From Isoptericola chiayiensis (GTDB taxonomy: Bacteria; Actinomycetota; Actinomycetes; Actinomycetales; Cellulomonadaceae), in assembly GCF_013149805.1 (NCBI RefSeq), contig NZ_JABEZT010000004.1:186001-250000 (forward strand): a stretch of 64,000 nt of DNA. Direction: 5' to 3'. The notes under the pieces are model-generated. The model saw only the letters and a list, made by a program, of their open reading frames with translations, made no database searches and was not told the DNA's origin. Position 1 is the first letter of the stretch, and each line of letters begins with the position of its first letter. This document shows positions 54,878-62,675 of the stretch, one piece after another. Position numbers and translations under genes: made by a program.

Positions 54878-55035
54878 CGGCACATCCTCCCAGACGCCCT
54901 GGCCAGGCGTCCGTGGCGCCCGTCACGCCCCCGCTCCCGCACCACTTCCGCCTCCCGGCCCGGCCGGGGACGGGTTAGGGTGGTCACGGAACTGCAACGA
55001 CGCACTCCGACACACTCACCCTGGGGAGACAGCGA

Positions 55036-55275
55036 ATGAGCAAGGCGGAAGACATCCTCGCGGCCCTCGGCGGCACCACCAACGTCCTCGAGCTCGAGCC
55101 GTGCATCACCCGGCTGCGCGTCCAGGTCACCGACCCGCAGCTCGTCGACGAGCCGGCGCTGAAGCACTCCGGTGCGTTCGGCGTCGTGCGCTCCGGCCGC
55201 ATCATCCAGGTCATCGTCGGCCCCGAGGCGGACAACCTCGCCGCCGAGCTCGACGGGCGGCTCGCCTCGGCCTGA
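55036..55275 (+). CDS. Stand-alone PTS EIIB domain (glucose/sucrose family)
   Basis: 79 residues, only an EIIB fold: AEDILAALGGTTNVLELEPCITRLRVQV holds the phosphorylated Cys (C23), and LKHSGAFGVV follows. It accepts a phosphate from EIIA and passes it to a sugar in EIIC; neither partner is encoded next to it. GGGGAGACAGCG leads to the ATG. It could serve an EIIC elsewhere, as known for GlcNAc/glucose PTS of Streptomyces with separate domains. Confidence 0.9.
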   Translation: MSKAEDILAALGGTTNVLELEPCITRLRVQVTDPQLVDEPALKHSGAFGVVRSGRIIQVIVGPEADNLAAELDGRLASA

Positions 55276-55293
55276 CCCGTCCCCGACACGAGA

Positions 55294-55325
55294 ACGCCCG
55301 CCGGACCCGTAGGTCCGGCGGGCGT
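55294..55325. terminator. Hairpin between PTS EIIB and mscS genes
   Basis: Perfect 14-bp arms (55294-55307, 55312-55325) with loop CGTA, between two convergent stops; bidirectional terminator. Confidence 0.85.
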
Positions 55326-55342
55326 CGACGTCCGCTGCGGGG

Positions 55343-56359
55343 TCAGCCCTCGTCCGACGGCGCGGCCACCGGCACGGCCCGCCGGACCCCCACCGAGCGC
55401 AGCTCCGACTGGGCGGCGCGCAGCAGCGCACGCGAGACGTCCCACTGGATGCCCGGCTTGACCTGGGCCATCATCGAGAACGTCATCGAGAAGTCGTCCA
55501 CGGCGTCCACACCGGAGCGCACGGCCGGCGGCTCGAGGAACTCGCCGCCGAGCTCGGCGTCCGCCGCCACCGTCTCGCAGGCCCGGTCGAGCGCCGCCCG
55601 CACCACCTCGACGTCGGCGTCCACCGGCACCCGCACCTGGGCCATCGCCCGCGACCAGCGCTGCGTGCGGTTGCCGGCCCGCAGGATCTCGCCGTTGCGC
55701 ACCCACCACAGGGTGCCGTCCAGGGCGCGCACCTGCGTGGTGCGCAGCTGGACCTGCTCGATGACGCCCTCCGCGCCGCCGCCGAGGTCGACCACGTCGC
55801 CCACGCCGTACTGGTCCTCGATGAGGATGAAGATGCCGGAGATGAAGTCGGTGACCAGCGACTGCGCACCGAAACCGATGGCGACACCTACGAGACCGGC
55901 GGAGGCCAGCAGCGGGCCGACGTCGAGGCCGACCTGGGCCAGGATGCTCAGCAGGATCATCACGCCGATGACGATGTTGGCGGTCGAGTTCAGCACCGAG
56001 CCGACCGTGCGGGCGCGCTGGGCGCGGCGTTCGGAGGTCAGCGGGTTCGCCACCGCGATCGCGTCCTCCATGAGGGGCGCCCGGCGGAACCAGTCCTTCC
56101 ACGACTTCTCGGCAGACGCCTGACCGCCCACGGCGATCCGCTCGGTCACGTGGGAGATGACCCGGCGCAGCAGCACCAGCAGGACGATGCCCACCACGAG
56201 GATGACGATGACGTGCAGGGGCCACCCGAGGAACCAGTCCCAGAAGGACTGCCCGGCCTCGGAGACGCCTTCCACGGTGTTCTCGAGGACACCCTCGGAG
56301 GGACTGGGGCTCGGGTCGGTGTCGAACGGCAGGAGATAGGTCACGTTTGCATCACGCAC
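55343..56359 (-). CDS. Small-conductance mechanosensitive channel (MscS family)
   Basis: 338 residues. A first membrane span at about 40-62 (VIVILVVGIVLLVLL), a second in STANIVIGVMILLSILAQV, and the pore helix GPLLASAGLVGVAIGFGAQSLVTDFISGIFIL with the MscS Ala/Gly pattern; then the beta-domain QYGVGDVVDLGG. It releases solutes upon osmotic downshock. GTG at 56359 is supported by TACGGT ending 7 bases before it. Divergent from malQ. Confidence 0.9.
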   Translation of the reverse strand: MRDANVTYLLPFDTDPSPSPSEGVLENTVEGVSEAGQSFWDWFLGWPLHVIVILVVGIVLLVLLRRVISHVTERIAVGGQASAEKSWKDWFRRAPLMEDAIAVANPLTSERRAQRARTVGSVLNSTANIVIGVMILLSILAQVGLDVGPLLASAGLVGVAIGFGAQSLVTDFISGIFILIEDQYGVGDVVDLGGGAEGVIEQVQLRTTQVRALDGTLWWVRNGEILRAGNRTQRWSRAMAQVRVPVDADVEVVRAALDRACETVAADAELGGEFLEPPAVRSGVDAVDDFSMTFSMMAQVKPGIQWDVSRALLRAAQSELRSVGVRRAVPVAAPSDEG

Positions 56360-56464
56360 GCCGTCCACCGTAACGGGCGTCGCCGACGGCCGAAACCGGC
56401 CGACCTGGACCGTCGGTGCGTGGGGATACTGCCTGCCTGCGGCGAAGATGGCAGGATCGTGCCT

Positions 56465-58639
56465 GTGAGCGAGACGGAGAACACCCAGGCCGTGCCCGAC
56501 GGCGATGCGCGTTCCGAGCTGCAACAGCTCGCCGCCGCGCACGGCGTGCTCACCGAGTACCAGCGGTTCGGAGGGGACACCGTGGCGGTGTCCGACGCGA
56601 CGCTGCGCGCGGTGCTGTCCGCGCTCGGCGTCGACGTCGGCGGGCCCCAGCAGGTCTCCCACGCGCTGCGTCGTGCACGGGACGCCGCCTGGCGCGACGT
56701 GCTGCCGCCCACGGTCGTGACCCGTCACGGCCACGAGCACCGGATCGGCGTGCACGTCACCGACGGCGCCTCGGTGCATGTCTGGCTGGAGCTCGACGGC
56801 GCCGAGCCCGCCTCGCGCGCGCACGCCGTGCGGCCGCGACGCGACCTGCAGCAGGTCGACGAGTACGTCGAGCCCCGCGACGTCGACGGGCGCCGCGTGG
56901 GGCGGGCCACGTTCGCGGTCCCCGCCGACGTCCCGCTGGGGTGGCACACCCTGCACGCGCTGTCCGAGGGGCACGAGTCCACCTCCACCCTCGTGGTCAC
57001 CCCGGCGCGCCTCGATCTCGGGGACGACCTGGAACGTCACCAGGCCTGGGGCGTGCTGGTCCAGCTGTACTCGGTGCGGTCGCACACCTCGTGGGGGCTC
57101 GGCGACCTCGCCGACCTGGCCGACCTCGCGTGGCTGACGTCGCACCGGGCCGGCGCGGACTTCGTCGCGGTCAACCCGTTGGCCGCCGCCGAACCGATCA
57201 CCCCGATGACGCCGTCGCCCTACCTGCCGACCTCGCGCCGGTTCGGCAACCCCCTGTACGTCCGCGTCGAGGACATCCTCGAGACCGCCTACCTCTCGGC
57301 CGCCGACCGGTCTCTCGTCGAGTGGGCGGCCGACCCCGTCCGCGACCTGGACGCCTCCGACGGCCCGATCGACCGCGACGCCGTCTGGTCGGCCAAGAAG
57401 GCCGCGCTCGAGGTGGTGCACACCGCTCCGCGACGCGCCGCCCGGCAGGCCGCCTACGAGGAGTTCCTGGCGGTCCAGGGGGGCGGGCTGCAGGACTTCG
57501 CCACCTGGTGCGCCGTCACCGAGGAGCTCGCCGGACGCCCGTGGCCGGCTGAGCTCGCCGACCCCGCCGGACCCGGCGTCACGGCAGCACGCGAGCGGCT
57601 CGCCGACCGCGTCGACTTCTACTGCTGGCTGCAGTGGGTGTTCGACGAGCAGAAGCGCTCCGCGCAACGCACCGCCGTCGAGTCCGGGATGCGCGTCGGC
57701 ATCATGCACGACCTCGCCGTCGGGGTGCACCCCGAGGGTGCGGACGCGTGGGCGCACGCCGACGTCCTCGCCACCGGCGTCGGCGTCGGCGCACCGCCGG
57801 ACATGTACAACCAGCAGGGTCAGAACTGGTCCCAGCCGCCGTGGAACCCCGAGGCGCTCGCCCGCGCCGGCTACGTCCCGTACCGGGACATGCTGCGCAC
57901 CGCGCTGCGTCACGCCGGGGCGTTGCGCGTCGACCACATCCTCGGTCTGTTCCGGCTCTGGTGGGTGCCGGACGGCATGGCCCCGACCGACGGCGCGTAC
58001 GTCCGCTACGACCACGACGCGTTGATCGGCATCCTGTGCCTCGAGGCGCAGCGGGCCGGGGCGCACGTCATCGGCGAGGACCTCGGCGTCTTCGAACCCT
58101 GGGTGCGCGACTACCTCGCCGACCGCGGCGTGCTCGGCACCTCCGTGCTCTGGTTCGAGAAGACCGACGGCCGCCTCACCGCGCCGCAGGAGTACCGCCA
58201 CCTGACGCTCGCCACCGTCGGCACCCACGACATGCCGCCGACGGCGGGGTACCTGGCGGGCGAGCACGTCGACCTGCGCGACCGGCTCGGGCTGCTCACC
58301 GAGGACGCGCAGGTGCTGCGCTCGCAGGCGCGCGCCGAGCGTGACGTCGCCGTGCGGGCGCTCGCCGAGCAGGGTCTCCTCGCCGACAACCCCTCCGAGC
58401 GGGAGGTCGTCGAGGCCCTGCACCGGTACCTGCGTCGCTCGCGGGCGGCCCTGGTCGGGGTACAGCTCGTCGACGCGGTGGGGGAGCGGCGGTCGCAGAA
58501 CCAGCCCGGTACCGACACCGAGTACCCGAACTGGAAGGTGCCGCTGGGCGACTCGGCGGGCAACGTGGTGCTGGTGGAGGACCTGTTCGACAACGCCCGC
58601 CTGCGCTCGCTGTTCGCCGCCGTCGCCTCCGGCCGCTGA
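56465..58639 (+). CDS. malQ: 4-alpha-glucanotransferase (amylomaltase)
   Basis: 724 residues, GH77. An N-terminal extension of about 200 residues (seen in actinobacterial MalQ) precedes the barrel: WGLGDLADLADLAWL, SPYLPTSRRFGNPLYV, nucleophile Asp in LRVDHILGLFRLWW, acid/base Glu in VIGEDLGVF, and THDMPPTAGYL. It rearranges maltodextrins. GTG at 56465 lies 7 bases after CAGGAT and is chosen over GTG 56459. Ends 12 bp before repeat array 3. Confidence 0.94.
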   Translation: MSETENTQAVPDGDARSELQQLAAAHGVLTEYQRFGGDTVAVSDATLRAVLSALGVDVGGPQQVSHALRRARDAAWRDVLPPTVVTRHGHEHRIGVHVTDGASVHVWLELDGAEPASRAHAVRPRRDLQQVDEYVEPRDVDGRRVGRATFAVPADVPLGWHTLHALSEGHESTSTLVVTPARLDLGDDLERHQAWGVLVQLYSVRSHTSWGLGDLADLADLAWLTSHRAGADFVAVNPLAAAEPITPMTPSPYLPTSRRFGNPLYVRVEDILETAYLSAADRSLVEWAADPVRDLDASDGPIDRDAVWSAKKAALEVVHTAPRRAARQAAYEEFLAVQGGGLQDFATWCAVTEELAGRPWPAELADPAGPGVTAARERLADRVDFYCWLQWVFDEQKRSAQRTAVESGMRVGIMHDLAVGVHPEGADAWAHADVLATGVGVGAPPDMYNQQGQNWSQPPWNPEALARAGYVPYRDMLRTALRHAGALRVDHILGLFRLWWVPDGMAPTDGAYVRYDHDALIGILCLEAQRAGAHVIGEDLGVFEPWVRDYLADRGVLGTSVLWFEKTDGRLTAPQEYRHLTLATVGTHDMPPTAGYLAGEHVDLRDRLGLLTEDAQVLRSQARAERDVAVRALAEQGLLADNPSEREVVEALHRYLRRSRAALVGVQLVDAVGERRSQNQPGTDTEYPNWKVPLGDSAGNVVLVEDLFDNARLRSLFAAVASGR

Positions 58640-58650
58640 GCGCAACCGTC

Positions 58651-58867
58651 GAGGTAGGCAACCTTCCCGCGAGGTAGGCAACTCTTCGCTGAGGTAGGCG
58701 ACCTCCCGCCGAGGTAGGCGACCCCCCGCCGAGGTAGGCAACGATCCGCGAGGTAGCACACATTCGGTGTGCTACCTCGCGGAGTTCTTGCCTACGTCGC
58801 GGGTCCCTTGCCTACGTCGGCGGGAGTTGGCCTACCTCGCGGGGAGGTTGCCTGCCTCGCGAGGAGG
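58651..58867. repeat. Convergent 20-bp repeat array, locus 3 (GAGGTAGGC family)
   Basis: Forward units start at 58651, 58671, 58691, 58711 and 58731, then a hairpin with 16-bp arms (58747-58762 and 58768-58783, loop ATTCG) turns the direction, and about four reverse units reach 58867. The centre units read GAGGTAGCACAC and its complement. It lies between malQ and pepN, which converge. Forward units keep GAGGTAGGC while the following 6-8 bases vary. Confidence 0.9.
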
Positions 58868-58883
58868 GGGAGCGGGAGGCAGA

Positions 58884-61451
58884 TCAGGCGTCGACGGCCT
58901 GCGCCGCCAGCGCCCGCTCCGTGCCGGCCAGCCCCTCGACCACCATCCGGCGCAGCGCCGGGGCGACGTCGGGGTGCGCCTCGAGCCAGCCGCGCACGGT
59001 GTCCCGCAGCTCGACGGAGGCCAGCGGCGCCGGGTAGAGCCCTTCGACGAGCTCCTCGGCGATGTGGTAGCTGCGCGACTCCCAGATCGGCAGCAGCGCG
59101 TCGACGTACCGCTGGGCGAACGGCGCCAGCACGGCTGGGTCGGTCACCTGGACGAACCCTGCCGCGGTGGCGCGGATGATGGCGTTCGGGGCGTCCGCGT
59201 CGTCGACGACGGAGGCGAAGGCCCGCTCCTTGCCCTCGCGGGTCGGGATCGCGGCCCGGGCCTTGGCGGCCGCCTGGCGGCCGGTGGCGGTGTCGTCGGC
59301 GGCCAGCGCGGCGTCGATCTCGGCCTCGTCGGCGGCACCGAGCAGTACCAGACCCTGAAGCAGCTCCCAGCGCAGGTCCGTGTCCACCGACAGGCCGTCG
59401 AGCACCACGGAGCCGTCGAGCAGCCCGCGCAACGGCGCGGCGTGGGACGACGTCGAGGCGAGCGTCGCGAAGTACTTGACGAGCTGCAGCTGCAGGTCGG
59501 AGCCGGCCTGGGCCTGCTGGGCCAGCGACCACAGCGCGTCACCGACCCGCTCCAGCGTCTCGGCCCGGCGCGACGGCGCCACATAGGTTCGCGTGGCCAG
59601 CCCGAGCTGGGCGAGCGTGGTGCGGACCGTGGTGGACTCGGTCTCGGCGGCGATGTTGCCGAGCACGAGGTCGACGTACGACGACGCCGGGGTCTCGCCG
59701 TCGCGCACCGCGTCCCACACCGAACCCCACACGAGGGAGCGCGCCAGCGGGTCGGAGATCCGCGACAGGTTCTCGACCGCGAAGGCCAGCGAGTCCTCGT
59801 CGAGACGCACCTTGGCGTAGGCGAGGTCGTCGTCGTTGACCAGCACGAGCGCGGGCTTGTCGAGCTCGATGAGCTCGGGGACCTCGGTCCGCTCGCCGTC
59901 GACGTCCACGTGCACCGACCGCGTGCGCACGACGTCACCGGCGGAGTCGAAGTCGTAGAAGCCGATGCCCAGACGGTGCGGTCGGATCGTCGGGTAGTCG
60001 GCCACCGCCGTCTGCTCGACGACGAACGAGGTGATCCGGCCGTGCGAGTCCAGCTCGATCGTCGGGCGGAGGGTGTTGACGCCGGCGGTCTCGAGCCAGA
60101 GCTTCGACCATGCGGACAGGTCGCGGCCGCTGGTGGCCTCGAGCTCGACGAGCAGGTCGGACAGCTCGGTGTTGCCCCAGGCGTGCTTGCGGAAGTACGC
60201 CGAGACGCCGGCGACGAACTCGTCGCGCCCCACCCAGGCGACGAGCTGCTTGAGCACCGACGCGCCCTTGGCGTACGTGATGCCGTCGAAGTTGACCTGC
60301 ACGTCCTCCAGGTCGTTGATGGCCGCGACGATCGGGTGGGTCGAGGGCAGCTGGTCCTGGCGGTAGGCCCAGGTCTTCTCCATCGCGTTGAACGTGGTCC
60401 ACGCCGCGTCCCACTCGGTCGCCTCGGCGGTGGCGAGCGTGGAGACGTACTCGGCGAACGACTCGTTGAGCCACAGGTCGTTCCACCACTTCATGGTCAC
60501 CAGGTCGCCGAACCACATGTGCGCCAGCTCGTGCAGCACCGTGACCACCCGGCGCTCGCGGATGGCGTCGGTGACCTGGGAGCGGAAGACGTAGGCCTCC
60601 GTGAACGTCACGCAGCCCGGGTTCTCCATCGCGCCCATGTTGTACTCGGGCACGAACAGCTGGTCGTACTTGTCGAACGGGTACGGGACGTCGAACGTCT
60701 TCTCGTAGAAGTCGAACCCCTGGCGGGTGGTCTCCATGATCGCCTCGGCGTCCAGGTGCTCCGACAGCGAGGCGCGGCAGTACACGCCCAGCGGGATCAC
60801 GCGCCCGTCCGACGACGTCACCTCACCGCGCTCGACGGCGTACGGCCCGGCGACCAGGGCCACCAGGTAGGTGGAGATGCGCGGCGTCGCACCGAACTCC
60901 CAGCGCGCGGCCTCGACGTCGCCGTCGGTCGCGTGTGTCGCGGCGACCGGCTCCGGCGTCGGCTGGTTGGCGACGACCTGCCAGCGCGCGGGGGCCGTCA
61001 CGGACAGCTGGAAGGGCGCCTTGAGGTCGGGCTGCTCGAACGTGGCGAACACGCGGCGGGCGTCCGGCACCTCGAACTGGGTGTAGAGGTACACCTCGCC
61101 GTCGACCGGGTCGACGAAGCGGTGCAGGCCCTCGCCGGTGTTCATGTAGGCGCAGTCGGCGACGACGCGCACCTCGTTGTCGGCGGCGAGGTCCGACAGC
61201 GCGATGCGGGAGTCCGCGAAGACCTCGGCGACGTCGAGGGTGCGGCCGTTCAGCACGATCTCGTGCACGGTGGGCGCCACGAGGTCGAGGAAGGTGCTGG
61301 CGCCCGCGGTCGCGGAGAACCGGATGGTCGTGGTCGAGGAGAACACCTCGGGGCCGGTGGTCAGGTCGAGGTCGATCGTGTAGCCCTCGACGGCGGTGAC
61401 GACGTCGGCGCGCTCGATCGCTTCGACGCGGGTCAGGTTCTCTCCGGGCAC
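58884..61451 (-). CDS. pepN: Aminopeptidase N
   Basis: 855 residues, M1 family. Substrate motif GAMEN, zinc motif HELAHMWFGDLVT followed by NESFAEY, and an ERAP1-like C-terminal helical domain to the end. It removes N-terminal residues from peptides in the cytoplasm. GTG at 61451 (VPGENLTRVEAIERA) has GGGAG 5 bases upstream, the right place for the family N-terminus. Confidence 0.95.
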   Translation of the reverse strand: MPGENLTRVEAIERADVVTAVEGYTIDLDLTTGPEVFSSTTTIRFSATAGASTFLDLVAPTVHEIVLNGRTLDVAEVFADSRIALSDLAADNEVRVVADCAYMNTGEGLHRFVDPVDGEVYLYTQFEVPDARRVFATFEQPDLKAPFQLSVTAPARWQVVANQPTPEPVAATHATDGDVEAARWEFGATPRISTYLVALVAGPYAVERGEVTSSDGRVIPLGVYCRASLSEHLDAEAIMETTRQGFDFYEKTFDVPYPFDKYDQLFVPEYNMGAMENPGCVTFTEAYVFRSQVTDAIRERRVVTVLHELAHMWFGDLVTMKWWNDLWLNESFAEYVSTLATAEATEWDAAWTTFNAMEKTWAYRQDQLPSTHPIVAAINDLEDVQVNFDGITYAKGASVLKQLVAWVGRDEFVAGVSAYFRKHAWGNTELSDLLVELEATSGRDLSAWSKLWLETAGVNTLRPTIELDSHGRITSFVVEQTAVADYPTIRPHRLGIGFYDFDSAGDVVRTRSVHVDVDGERTEVPELIELDKPALVLVNDDDLAYAKVRLDEDSLAFAVENLSRISDPLARSLVWGSVWDAVRDGETPASSYVDLVLGNIAAETESTTVRTTLAQLGLATRTYVAPSRRAETLERVGDALWSLAQQAQAGSDLQLQLVKYFATLASTSSHAAPLRGLLDGSVVLDGLSVDTDLRWELLQGLVLLGAADEAEIDAALAADDTATGRQAAAKARAAIPTREGKERAFASVVDDADAPNAIIRATAAGFVQVTDPAVLAPFAQRYVDALLPIWESRSYHIAEELVEGLYPAPLASVELRDTVRGWLEAHPDVAPALRRMVVEGLAGTERALAAQAVDA

Positions 61452-61681
61452 GGGTGCTCCCTCGGACGGTGGCAGTCGGCAGTCGCGAGGTTGTCGCGAC
61501 ACGCCGCCGATCATGCCATTCTTCGGCGCGCGGACCGAACCGTCCGACGTCGGCGCCGCGGGCCGGCGGCGCGGGCCGGCGTCGGGCGCGCGGTTCGACC
61601 GTCGCCGCGGATCGTGACATCCTGCGCTGTGCGTGTTTGACGCGGCGGCGTGCGGAACGCCGGCCGCGGGAGGGAGCGCAG

Positions 61682-62614
61682 ATGTCCGGCACCGTGCCGC
61701 CACCACCGCCGCCGCCGGGTGGGCCGCAGGGCCCCGGTGGGGAGTCCGCACGCCCCGCAGCAGCCCGGAACGTGCACGCCCCGATCCCGCCGGCACCGAC
61801 CGAGCGCAGCGCGCCGGTGCAGTCGCCCGCCCCGGCGCCCGCCCCGGTGCGGGCGCCGTCGTACCCGGCCGGGACGCAGCAGTGGGCCCCGCAGGCGCCA
61901 CCGCCCGCTCCGGCGCCCCACGGCCACCAGCAGCCGAGCGCGCCGCCGCAGTCCCCGCAGCAGTACGGCTACACCCCGCAGCAGTACGCCTACCAGCAGG
62001 CGGGCGGGCCGCCGCCCACGACGCAGAGCCCTGCCGTGGGCGACGACGACCGGCGCCGCCGGCTGACGCCCGGTTGGATCGCGTTCATCCTGCTGGACGT
62101 GGTCCTCGTCGTGGTGATGGTGGTGCTCGCCTTCGACCTGCTGGGCGGCCCGGACGACTCCGGCGAGCAGGACCCGGTCGCGGGCGCCTCGCAGGACGCC
62201 GGCACCGACACCTCGGGCGAGGACGGCACCGGCGACGAGGCCGCCCAGGACGCGGCCGGGGAGCAGGTGGCGGAGTTCGCCTCGCCGTCGCGCAACATCA
62301 CCTGCCAGGTGTACGAGAACGAGGTCTCCTGCGGGCTCGCGGAGCTGGACCAGCAGCCGGCGCCGGTCGAGGGCTGCGACGGCACGACCGGCTACGTGGT
62401 GACGCTGGACTCCGAGGGCAAGGTCGCGCTGCCGTGCGTGGCCAAGGGTGACAAGCCGAAGACCGCGCCGAAGAAGACCAGTCAGCTGGCCTACGGCGAC
62501 TCGCGCACCGACGGCGACTTCACGTGCACGAGCGAGCAGGACGGCATGTACTGCGAGCACGACCCGACCGGGAACGGCTTCTCCCTGGCCCGCGCGGGCG
62601 TCGGGACGTACTGA
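61682..62614 (+). CDS. Proline-rich single-pass membrane protein with Cys-rich external domain
   Basis: 310 residues. Residues 1-120 are a Pro/Ala/Gln-rich cytoplasmic tail with tyrosines in a QQYGYTPQQYAYQQ string, then DDDRRRR and a membrane span at 131-154. An acidic linker (about 155-195) leads to an outer domain with six Cys: ASPSRNITCQVYENEVSCG, EGCDG, LPCVAKGD, FTCTSEQDGMYC, and an ending GNGFSLARAG. This domain type is widespread in secreted actinobacterial proteins of unknown function. Divergent from pepN (230 bp between). Confidence 0.7.
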   Translation: MSGTVPPPPPPPGGPQGPGGESARPAAARNVHAPIPPAPTERSAPVQSPAPAPAPVRAPSYPAGTQQWAPQAPPPAPAPHGHQQPSAPPQSPQQYGYTPQQYAYQQAGGPPPTTQSPAVGDDDRRRRLTPGWIAFILLDVVLVVVMVVLAFDLLGGPDDSGEQDPVAGASQDAGTDTSGEDGTGDEAAQDAAGEQVAEFASPSRNITCQVYENEVSCGLAELDQQPAPVEGCDGTTGYVVTLDSEGKVALPCVAKGDKPKTAPKKTSQLAYGDSRTDGDFTCTSEQDGMYCEHDPTGNGFSLARAGVGTY

Positions 62615-62632
62615 GCAGGTCGCGCTCGCCGG

Positions 62633-62670
62633 TCCCGCCCGGCCTGCCACGGACGGCGGGCCGGGCGGGA
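62633..62670. terminator. Hairpin between the membrane protein and M13 peptidase genes
   Basis: TCCCGCCCGGCC (62633-62644) pairs with GGCCGGGCGGGA (62659-62670); 14-base loop; between convergent stops (6 bp from the peptidase stop). Confidence 0.75.
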
Positions 62671-62675
62671 TCCGG

